From Fimenecus sp964557975 (GTDB lineage Bacteria > Bacillota > Clostridia > Oscillospirales > Acutalibacteraceae): a stretch of 7,706 nt of DNA. Position 1 is the stretch's first letter, and each line of letters starts with the position of its first letter. Both the position numbers and the translations under genes were made by a program. The DNA lies in assembly GCA_964557975.1 (NCBI GenBank), contig CAZLCG010000049.1, forward strand, positions 1 through 7,706, in the 5' to 3' direction. The notes under the pieces are model-generated. The model was given only the letters and a program-made list of their open reading frames with translations, ran no database searches and had not been told where the DNA came from. Below, in pieces: positions 1 to 4,414 of this stretch.

Positions 1-78
1 CCTTTGACTTTATTTTTACCTAAATTGGGTCACATCTATTTACAACGCAGAAAAATAAGGCAAATATGTATAACAAAA

Positions 79-110
79 TTGTTACAATATGTGATATAAT
101 ATTATATAAT
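79..110 (+). promoter_or_regulatory. Promoter region of the first membrane-protein gene
   Basis: A TATAAT box at 95-100 is preceded by TG one base upstream (TGATATAAT, 92-100), which fits an extended -10 promoter. A second TATAAT lies at 105-110, with a weak TTACAA -35 candidate at 82-87 and 17-bp spacing. Just upstream, TAACAA and TTGTTA (71-84, 2-base spacer) form a short palindrome that could be a regulator site. The gene starts at 194, so the leader would be about 85 nt. The boxes are seen directly; their use is inferred. Confidence 0.5.
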
Positions 111-193
111 AATCAAATTGGGAGTTTGTATCCTTTTATTTTTTGTATTTGAAAAGGGAAAAAACTACGTAATACGGAAACGGGGAAGGAAAA

Positions 194-880
194 ATGAAAT
201 TGAAAGATAACAGGAAAATGGTGGATGATTTACGGTCGGCTAACGAGCCATACATTTGCAAGAAGGAAGTATTAAAATGGATTCTATTTGCAGTTTTATT
301 TATTTTTGTTGTTTTATCAACAATATCAATTTATTATTTTTTTAATACGATGTCTATTCAAGAGTGTAAAGAGTACTGTCTGAAAAACACGGAAAGGAAC
401 GCTACTTATTTTTCAAGACTTGGTGATGGACGCTATGTTGAAGACTATGCATATTTTGTTGCAGCAGATGGTGATTCATCACAGCCACAGGAAATTTTTG
501 TTTTTAAAAAAAGGTTCTTTGGATTTATCGATCTTGATAGATACACATTCGTTATAAGCAATACACAAAGCAACTACAACACAGACGGAGAGAATAAATT
601 TGGTTCTATACAATTTTTCACAAGAGATGATACCGGTGAAAAAGAAACAGGCGCCACCTTGATTTTCTTTGGTGCGAATAGGGATTCCGATATAACTGAA
701 TACGAATATACATTGACAGTTAAAGAGGGTTCAAATGTGTATAGGGGAACTGTTGTAAGGAATGAGTATATATGGTTTGTAAAATTTTACGATTTAGGTA
801 ATACAGATGAAAATTATAAGAAAATGGTTTCTGAAGTAAAGTTTTATGATTCAAATGGTAATTTAGTAGATATTTATTAA
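194..880 (+). CDS. Single-pass membrane-anchored protein of unknown function
   Basis: The product is 228 residues and I do not recognise a named family. Residues 1-28 are polar and charged and probably cytoplasmic. Residues 29-50 are a strong hydrophobic helix (WILFAVLFIFVVLSTISIYYF), and the remaining ~175 residues are probably extracytoplasmic by the positive-inside rule. That part alternates short hydrophobic and polar stretches (for example GSIQFFTRDD, ATLIFFGANRDSD, YEYTLTVKEG, WFVKFYDLG), which suggests a beta-rich domain. Two cysteines (58, 62) sit just outside the membrane. No catalytic motif is visible. The ATG at 194 follows a purine-rich GGGGAAGG with short spacing. The gene stands alone, with its own promoter and non-coding DNA on both sides. 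It is clearly more AT-rich than the genes on the right, which suits an accessory gene. The reading frame is very likely real; the function is unknown. Confidence 0.8.
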   Translation: MKLKDNRKMVDDLRSANEPYICKKEVLKWILFAVLFIFVVLSTISIYYFFNTMSIQECKEYCLKNTERNATYFSRLGDGRYVEDYAYFVAADGDSSQPQEIFVFKKRFFGFIDLDRYTFVISNTQSNYNTDGENKFGSIQFFTRDDTGEKETGATLIFFGANRDSDITEYEYTLTVKEGSNVYRGTVVRNEYIWFVKFYDLGNTDENYKKMVSEVKFYDSNGNLVDIY

Positions 881-1003
881 TAAGGAAATATCAATAGAAC
901 TACTGAATCTGCTGCGTCGTTTAGTACTTATAAATGCACCGATAGAAGTTTTTGAAATAAATTTCACATCGTTTAAGCAATTTTCATTGAACAATCGGTG
1001 CAT
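863..1003 (-). CDS. Possible 46-residue small ORF, perhaps a remnant
   Basis: An ATG at 1003 opens a 46-codon frame, beginning MHRLFNENCLND, that ends at 863 and overlaps the 3' end of the upstream plus-strand gene by 18 nt. Its only support is a good GGAGG (1013-1017) 9 nt before the ATG, within a segment nearly identical to the leader of the XRE gene at 1983. The protein has no recognisable domain, and the frame contains the 932-1005 inverted repeat. It may be the truncated start of a lost gene, or chance coding next to a duplicated leader. Confidence 0.15.
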   Translation of the reverse strand: MHRLFNENCLNDVKFISKTSIGAFISTKRRSRFSSSIDISLLINIY

Positions 1004-1005
1004 TT
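932..1005. repeat. 12-bp perfect inverted repeat around a 50-nt AT-rich core
   Basis: The arm aaatgcaccgat (932-943) is perfectly complementary to atcggtgcattt (994-1005). The core contains a further palindrome, tgaaat-aa-atttca (953-966). There is no U-tract after the right arm on the plus strand, so this is not a standard terminator for the upstream gene. It could be a MITE-like remnant or a folded RNA 3' end. Confidence 0.6.
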
Positions 1006-1010
1006 TAGAT

Positions 1011-1037
1011 AACCTCCGAAATATCCTGCTTATTCTT
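1011..1037 (-). repeat. Near-copy (25/27) of the XRE-gene leader, left copy
   Basis: The 27 bases at 1011-1037 match 1988-2014 at 25 positions in the same orientation. In the right copy this segment is the untranslated leader and GGAGG ribosome site of the XRE gene starting at 1983. The left copy keeps the GGAGG but is followed only by a 46-codon frame. Similarity stops abruptly on the promoter side (after 1037/2014), so the copy has a leader but no recognisable promoter. Confidence 0.75.
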
Positions 1038-1137
1038 TGCGCGGTGCTGTGACTGCGCGTTGAGGGTAAATAAAAGGATTTAAATCGGAGCGAAGCTCGA
1101 GACAGATTGCAAGCAAGTCAAGGAGCGCTAACTCCGA

Positions 1138-1167
1138 GATGTCCCCGCCTTAAATGCGGGGGACATC
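1138..1167. repeat. GC-rich hairpin
   Basis: GATGTCCCCGC (1138-1148) pairs with GCGGGGGACATC (1156-1167), with one bulged base and a 7-nt AT-rich loop. It is very stable for its size but lacks a U-run on either strand, so it is not a classical intrinsic terminator. It is the central element of the hairpin cluster. Confidence 0.65.
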
Positions 1168-1188
1168 TGCGTTTAGGTTATAAATATC

Positions 1189-1210
1189 GGGACGTTGCGG
1201 GCGACGTCCC
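1189..1210. repeat. GC-rich hairpin with CGGG loop
   Basis: GGGACGTTG (1189-1197) pairs with CGACGTCCC (1202-1210). This is nine pairs with one T-G wobble and a 4-nt loop. It is followed by C-rich rather than T-rich sequence on the plus strand. Confidence 0.6.
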
Positions 1211-1261
1211 CCCTGCGGGCCGAGGAAATAACCGAAATTTCTGAAAAAAAGATACAAAAAG

Positions 1262-1312
1262 TAAACCCTGCCGTAGCTCTTTCGGAAACGAGAGATGATA
1301 CAGCGGGGTTTA
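1262..1312 (+). ncRNA. Candidate structured RNA: nested hairpin with GAAA tetraloop
   Basis: An outer stem pairs TAAACCCTGC (1262-1271) with GCGGGGTTTA (1303-1312), ten pairs with one wobble. Inside it, TCTTTCG (1278-1284) pairs with CGAGAGA (1289-1295), seven pairs with one G-U wobble, closed by a GAAA (GNRA) tetraloop at 1285-1288. Wobble pairs on the plus-strand reading and a GNRA cap are features of selected RNA folds. No matching RNA family is recognised, and transcription is not shown. Confidence 0.3.
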
Positions 1313-1385
1313 ATATGTAATTTCAATTGCATATTTTGGCTTTTATTTTTGGCAATAGAAACAGAGGACGGTTACAGACTTACTC

Positions 1386-1763
1386 TCAGATATGGTTCGC
1401 TGTATCCCTTTTGCGCAGTTGACCGTCCTTGCGAAGCGTATTCTTTAATGCCTGCGACATATCTGCAATTATACGAATTTCATATTCGTCACAGTCTTTA
1501 ATAATTCGGAATATCTCATTTTCAAACGGCTCCCGTGCTTTAATTATGCCGTCGCAAAGAAGATCGTCCGCCGTGAGGGACAGAGCATTGGCAATTGTCA
1601 CAAGCGTTGTTAAGCTGACGCGGGTGGCGCCTGTTTCAATGTTACTCATATGGGACGGAGAAACGCCCACGGTTTCAGCAGGATGTTCCTGCGTCAAATC
1701 GGCTCTAATACGTGCAATTTTAATTCTTTTGCCGATTGCCCTATAATCAAGTTCTATGTTCAT
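1386..1763 (-). CDS. XRE-family (Cro/C1-type) transcriptional regulator with C-terminal extension
   Basis: The protein is 125 residues. An N-terminal Cro/C1 helix-turn-helix spans about residues 8-70: IGKRIKIARIRADLTQEHPAE, then VGVSPSHMSNIETGATRVSLTTLVTIANAL and the typical end LTADDLL. Residues 75-125 form a charged helical tail that may mediate dimerisation. The start is the ATG at 1763, not an in-frame ATG further upstream at 1844: MNIELDYRAIGKRI is a natural XRE beginning, and the upstream codons lie inside the preceding gene in another frame. The gene overlaps the preceding XRE gene by 17 nt, so translation is probably coupled; only a weak CGGA precedes the start. Pro28 replaces the leucine normally found in the LTQExLA helix, which should destabilise helix 2. 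The gene may therefore be impaired. It probably autoregulates the divergent promoter region with its partner; that is inference. Confidence 0.85.
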   Translation of the reverse strand: MNIELDYRAIGKRIKIARIRADLTQEHPAETVGVSPSHMSNIETGATRVSLTTLVTIANALSLTADDLLCDGIIKAREPFENEIFRIIKDCDEYEIRIIADMSQALKNTLRKDGQLRKRDTANHI

Positions 1764-1983
1764 TTTCCGATTGCTCAAATTCCTTGTCGGGGATATGCTC
1801 GGCAATATCCGACAGCGGGCAATCCAGTAAGCTGCATAAATCATCTAAAGTATTAGTGGAAACGGACATATTTTTGCGTAATCGCTGAACGGTGCTTCCG
1901 CTGATTTCATATTTAACCCTTAAAGTATAGGTTGAAAGCCCTTTTTTCTTTAATGTTTTCCAAAGCGGATCGTAGACAATCAT
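1747..1983 (-). CDS. Small XRE-family helix-turn-helix regulator
   Basis: The product is 78 residues, essentially one helix-turn-helix domain of the short Cro/C1 type (HTH_26-like). Residues 5-66 read DPLWKTLKKKGLSTYTLRVK, then YEISGSTVQRLRKNMSVSTN and TLDDLCSLLDCPLSDIAEHI. The ISGSTVQRLRKN segment is the probable recognition helix. The start is the ATG at 1983, with GGAGG (1990-1994) 6 nt upstream. An in-frame ATG at 2061 would add residues that encode the divergent promoter region and are not family-like. It is the first gene of a two-gene minus-strand operon and overlaps the second XRE gene by 17 nt. It is divergent from the SLOG-protein gene with 95 bp between the starts, the usual layout for a regulator controlling itself and its neighbour. 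Its leader is partly duplicated at 1011-1037. Confidence 0.88.
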   Translation of the reverse strand: MIVYDPLWKTLKKKGLSTYTLRVKYEISGSTVQRLRKNMSVSTNTLDDLCSLLDCPLSDIAEHIPDKEFEQSENEHRT

Positions 1984-2002
1984 AGAGAACCTCCGAAATA
2001 TC

Positions 2003-2031
2003 TTGCATATTCTTATTATGCTCGATATAAT
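2003..2031 (+). promoter_or_regulatory. Promoter of the SLOG-protein gene
   Basis: TTGCAT (2003-2008) and a perfect TATAAT (2026-2031) are 17 bp apart, a good sigma-A arrangement. Transcription would start near 2038, giving a leader of about 40 nt before the ATG at 2079. A second TATAAT at 2037-2042 has no good -35. The minus-strand promoter for the XRE pair is less clear; CATAAT at 2020-2015 is a candidate -10. Confidence 0.6.
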
Positions 2032-2063
2032 GGTCATATAATATGCTCTAATATTGGGCATAT
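2005..2063. promoter_or_regulatory. Candidate regulator operators in the XRE/SLOG divergent region
   Basis: Two inverted repeats share a half-site. GCATA (2005-2009) faces TATGC (2017-2021) with a 7-bp spacer, between the -35 and -10 of the SLOG promoter. ATATGC (2041-2046) faces GCATAT (2058-2063) with an 11-bp spacer, just downstream of the expected start site. ATGCTC also occurs twice, at 2018 and 2043. Occupation by an XRE dimer would block the SLOG promoter and probably the divergent one. The repeats are seen; binding is inferred. Confidence 0.45.
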
Positions 2064-2078
2064 ATTTTGGAGGCTAAT

Positions 2079-2540
2079 ATGACTATCTGTACATTTTTCG
2101 GTCATCGGGAAGTGCTTCAATCAGACATTGAAGCAAGATTAGACGCCGAAATCGAAAGGCTTTTAAAAACCGATAATGAGTTTCAATTTATGACAGGCGG
2201 TATGGGACAGTATGATAATATGGCGGCTAAAGCTGTTCGGGCGGCAAAACGCCGTCACCCGAACAAGCGCATTACATTGGTTTTGGTACTGCCTTATATG
2301 ACAAACAGATTGAATACAGACAAAGAATACTGTAAGCTTTATTATGACCGAGTTATTATTCCCGAGGAAGCGGACGCGGCTCACTACAAAGCCGCCATAC
2401 AAATCAGAAACCGTTGGATGGCAGATAAAGCAGATATGGTAATTGCTTATGTGTATCGAAATTTCGGCGGTGCTTTTGCTTCGATAAAATACGCCGAAAA
2501 ACGGGGCAAGCCTGTTGTAAATCTTGCGGAGAAAAAGTAA
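2079..2540 (+). CDS. SLOG-fold family protein (DUF1273/YpsA-like)
   Basis: The product is 153 residues and matches the small clostridial SLOG-domain proteins, Rossmann-like folds thought to bind nucleotides or nucleotide-derived ligands. Visible signatures are TFFGHR near the N terminus (residues 5-10), the glycine-rich loop TGGMGQYDNMA (39-49), the strand LVLVLPY (67-73), QIRNRWMADKADMVIAY (108-124) and NFGGAF (128-133) before a YAEKRGKPVVNL end. Family knowledge places the ligand site at the GHR and GGMG loops. The start is the ATG at 2079, with GGAGG (2069-2073) 5 nt upstream; a TTG at 2067 is in frame but overlaps that ribosome site. It is a lone plus-strand gene divergent from two XRE genes and followed by a strong terminator. 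Some SLOG proteins act in stress or anti-phage signalling, but nothing here proves such a role. Family assignment is confident; function is open. Confidence 0.85.
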   Translation: MTICTFFGHREVLQSDIEARLDAEIERLLKTDNEFQFMTGGMGQYDNMAAKAVRAAKRRHPNKRITLVLVLPYMTNRLNTDKEYCKLYYDRVIIPEEADAAHYKAAIQIRNRWMADKADMVIAYVYRNFGGAFASIKYAEKRGKPVVNLAEKK

Positions 2541-2592
2541 AATTGCGATTTAAAGACGAAAAGGATTTTCGGTTAACAAGAAATCTTTTGAT

Positions 2593-2636
2593 AAAAAACA
2601 CGGTGCAACACCGTCATTGGCGCTGCACCGTTTTTT
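2593..2636. terminator. Bidirectional intrinsic terminator
   Basis: ACGGTGCA (2600-2607) pairs perfectly with TGCACCGT (2624-2631) around a 16-nt loop. It is followed by a T-run (2631-2636) and preceded by an A-run (2593-2598), so it can end the plus-strand SLOG transcript and the minus-strand uppP-CAT transcript, which converge here. The left arm can also form a smaller hairpin, CGGTG-CAA-CACCG (2601-2613). Confidence 0.85.
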
Positions 2637-2687
2637 GATAATATTAAAAGCGTAATTTGCCGATTTGTCGGGAGTTCACCCGATTAT

Positions 2688-3323
2688 TCAATTCAAATTA
2701 TTTATCAACTCCTGCACTTCGTTAAAAAATCTCGACAGATGGAAGCCGTCCGCAACAGCGTGGTTGATATTCATTGTCAGCGGCATCATCAGTTTTCCGT
2801 TTTCCAGCCCGTATTTGCCCCAGGTTACCGTGGGAGCAAGATTTTTCCACTCGTCAAAAGCATGAATATCAAAGCTGTTATACCTTACCCACGGCAAGCA
2901 GGAAACATCAAAGAAATTCGGCGGCTGATCATCTAAAAAGGCGCGGTCGTTCTTAAACCGCTCTCTGTCAGCCGCAACCCTGCCGCAGAACTCAAAAATG
3001 TCATCTGAATATTCGGTGACAATTTTTGTGAAATTTTCATCCTCCTTGTGGAAATCGGCATAAGAGGGAGAAACATAATCCCACTTGATCAGAGCGCCGT
3101 CCTTATCCCAACCGTATTTAAATTCGTCGTGGGAATTGATTACTTTTGACGCCGCCCACATCATCAAGGGGTAAAAATTTACTCCCGTTTTCTTTGAATA
3201 TGCCTTTAAGTTTGTCACGTCAATATCGACGGTCAGGCTCAAAACGAGCCGAATTTTATCAATATAGAGCTGAAACAGCTTCCCTCTGCTCCATTTCTCT
3301 AAATCAACCGCTGTGTAATTCAT
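2688..3323 (-). CDS. Type A chloramphenicol O-acetyltransferase (CatA-like)
   Basis: The product is 211 residues, full length for CatA enzymes, which transfer acetyl from acetyl-CoA to the 3-hydroxyl of chloramphenicol as cytoplasmic trimers. The whole CAT pattern is present: LEKWSRGKLFQLY at the N terminus, FYPLMMWAASKVIN (50-63), FKYGWD, PSYADFHKEDENFT (86-99), the SCLPW strand (Ser141, equivalent to Ser148 of CAT-III), TWGKYG and the catalytic segment NHAVADGFH (187-195), with His188 as general base and Asp192 as its structural partner. Most proven CATs have HHAVCDGYH; Asn187 and Ala191 differ here, but the essential His and Asp are kept. AAGGAG (3336-3331) lies 7 nt before the ATG at 3323. 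It follows uppP by 16 nt and is almost certainly co-transcribed. Chromosomal CatA-like proteins in Clostridia do not always confer resistance, so the substrate is not settled. Confidence 0.88.
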   Translation of the reverse strand: MNYTAVDLEKWSRGKLFQLYIDKIRLVLSLTVDIDVTNLKAYSKKTGVNFYPLMMWAASKVINSHDEFKYGWDKDGALIKWDYVSPSYADFHKEDENFTKIVTEYSDDIFEFCGRVAADRERFKNDRAFLDDQPPNFFDVSCLPWVRYNSFDIHAFDEWKNLAPTVTWGKYGLENGKLMMPLTMNINHAVADGFHLSRFFNEVQELINNLN

Positions 3324-3339
3324 AGCTGTTCTCCTTGAT

Positions 3340-4179
3340 TTAAGCCGTTAATGCTTTTATTGCAAAGTATGCTATTACGATAATACCTAAAATAATTCTG
3401 TACCACCCGAACGCCTTAAAGTCGTGCTTCTTTATGTAATTCATAAGGAATTTAATGACAAAAAGCGAAACCGCAAAGGCAACCGCCATACCGACCGCTA
3501 AGTAAATAAGCTCTGCGGCGGTATAATTAAAGCCGTATTTAACGAGCTTTAAAAGGCTTGCGCCTATCATGGCGGGGATTGCGAGGAAAAACGTGTATTC
3601 GGCGGCAACTGTCCTTGAAACGCCCAAAAGAAGCGCGCCGACAATCGTTGCGCCCGAGCGCGACGTTCCGGGGACAAGGGCGGCAATAAGCTGAAAGACG
3701 CCTATCAAAAGCGCGGTTTTCCAGTCGATAGCGGAAATTGAGTTGATCCTTGACGGTTTGCCTTTGTTTTTGTTTTCAATCACAATAAATGCAATACCGA
3801 AGACTATAAGCGCGGCTGCCACAACTACGGGATTGTAAAAATGCTCCTCGCAGAAGTCGTCAAGCGGCAGCCCTATAACGATTGCGGGCACGCAGGAAAC
3901 AAGCACGTGAAACCACATATTGAAAATCGGTTTTTTTATTATGATTTTTCTTTCGCCGTAACCGAACGGCCACAGCTTTTTCCAAAAAAGAATTATGACC
4001 GCAATAATAGCTCCGAGCTGAATTACGACAAGGAACATCTCTTTAAATTCATCGGTTACGCCGAGTTTCAAAAATTCATCCACTAAAATCATATGCCCCG
4101 TACTGCTTATGGGCAGCCATTCGGTTATTCCCTCGACAATACCGAGAATTATTACTTTTATAAGTTCAATAAAGCTCAC
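3340..4179 (-). CDS. uppP: Undecaprenyl-diphosphate phosphatase (UppP/BacA)
   Basis: This integral membrane enzyme dephosphorylates undecaprenyl diphosphate to the monophosphate, recycling the lipid carrier for peptidoglycan and other wall polymers; extra activity gives bacitracin tolerance. From the GTG at 4179 the protein is 279 residues, usual for the family. Motif 1 is EGITEWLPISSTGH (residues 16-29: Glu16, Glu20, Ser26, His29). Motif 2 is PGTSRSGAT (170-178, with Arg174). About seven or eight hydrophobic helices follow the usual pattern, for example at 49-67, 90-106, 117-135, 193-212, 224-246 and 261-276. The GTG is chosen because GGAGG (4193-4189) lies 9 nt upstream and the product then starts MSFIELIKVIILG; an ATG at 4215 would add a polar stretch not typical of UppP and has no ribosome site. 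It leads a two-gene operon with the CAT-like gene and is divergent from the plus-strand operon. Confidence 0.95.
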   Translation of the reverse strand: MSFIELIKVIILGIVEGITEWLPISSTGHMILVDEFLKLGVTDEFKEMFLVVIQLGAIIAVIILFWKKLWPFGYGERKIIIKKPIFNMWFHVLVSCVPAIVIGLPLDDFCEEHFYNPVVVAAALIVFGIAFIVIENKNKGKPSRINSISAIDWKTALLIGVFQLIAALVPGTSRSGATIVGALLLGVSRTVAAEYTFFLAIPAMIGASLLKLVKYGFNYTAAELIYLAVGMAVAFAVSLFVIKFLMNYIKKHDFKAFGWYRIILGIIVIAYFAIKALTA

Positions 4180-4234
4180 GGCTTTTCGCCTCCGATTATC
4201 AACCTGACAGCGCAAATTTGCACTGCCGGGCTAT

Positions 4235-4263
4235 ATTATAGCAAACAATTTATGCAATTAACA
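4235..4263 (-). promoter_or_regulatory. Promoter of the uppP-CAT operon
   Basis: Reading the minus strand, TATAAT (4240-4235) is preceded by TG at the extended -10 position (TGCTATAAT). A weak -35 TGTTAA (4263-4258) lies 17 bp upstream. The start site would fall near 4228, about 50 nt before the GTG at 4179. One copy of the aacagacttt repeat overlaps the -35. Confidence 0.6.
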
Positions 4264-4309
4264 GACTTTTTGTAAATTTAATTTCTTCTTTGCGCTTCAA
4301 ACAGACTTT
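4260..4309. repeat. 10-bp direct repeat with 40-bp period between divergent promoters
   Basis: The word aacagacttt occurs at 4260-4269 and again at 4300-4309. The copies are exactly 40 bp apart, close to four helical turns, so they face the same side of DNA. The left copy touches the uppP -35 and the right copy ends 7 bp before the -35 of the plus-strand operon. They may be binding sites for one regulator; this is inference. Confidence 0.4.
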
Positions 4310-4316
4310 CGTCCGC

Positions 4317-4345
4317 TTGCAATTTGGTATGCGGCATAGTATAAT
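4317..4345 (+). promoter_or_regulatory. Promoter of the plus-strand operon leading to rarA
   Basis: TTGCAA (4317-4322) and a perfect TATAAT (4340-4345) are 17 bp apart. The predicted start site near 4352 falls at the beginning of the 18-bp tandem repeat, giving a leader of about 63 nt before the TTG start at 4415. Confidence 0.65.
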
Positions 4346-4354
4346 ATATTTCAT

Positions 4355-4390
4355 ATAGCTTAGATATTATGCATAGCTTAGATATTATGC
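4355..4390 (+). repeat. Perfect 18-bp tandem duplication in the operon leader
   Basis: The unit atagcttagatattatgc occurs twice without a gap, at 4355-4372 and 4373-4390. It lies between the promoter and the ribosome site, so it forms most of the 5' leader. Each unit contains TATTAT, a weak -10-like word. Perfect identity points to a recent duplication. Confidence 0.85.
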
Positions 4391-4414
4391 GTTGTCTGAA
4401 AGGCGGTTCGCGGA

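Larger units (their letters stand above)
881..1385. other. 505-bp stretch without a convincing gene, rich in hairpins
   Basis: This gap separates the first membrane-protein gene from the 3' end of the XRE operon. In order it holds a 12-bp inverted repeat (932-943/994-1005), a near-copy of the XRE leader (1011-1037), mini-hairpins at 1088-1098 and 1107-1116, strong hairpins at 1138-1167 and 1189-1210, and a branched hairpin at 1262-1312. Minus-strand frames here are short, lack good ribosome sites and have low-complexity translations. I see no terminator with a clear U-tract for either flanking gene. The arrangement resembles a dispersed intergenic repeat or a decayed insertion rather than coding DNA; this is inference. 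Confidence 0.6.

Noticed and set aside
1121..1178. attC- or integron-like site because of the strong hairpin and nearby CTAAC and GTTTAGG words
   Set aside because: The words do not fit the paired core-site consensus or spacing, and there is no integrase or cassette array.
1150..1332. Minus-strand 60-codon frame across the hairpin cluster
   Set aside because: It has no ribosome site, is composed of hairpin arms, and its translation shows no family likeness.
1365..1429. 8-bp inverted repeat aggacggt/accgtcct at the end of the larger XRE gene, as a possible terminator
   Set aside because: The right arm lies inside the coding sequence, the loop is 49 nt, and no U-tract follows on the minus strand.
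1429..1746. Plus-strand 105-codon frame opposite the larger XRE gene
   Set aside because: It is antisense to a clear helix-turn-helix gene and its product is not protein-like.
2668..2683. Small hairpin tcggg-agttca-cccga just after the CAT stop as terminator
   Set aside because: It has only a 5-bp stem without a U-run; the bidirectional hairpin at 2593-2636 is far stronger.
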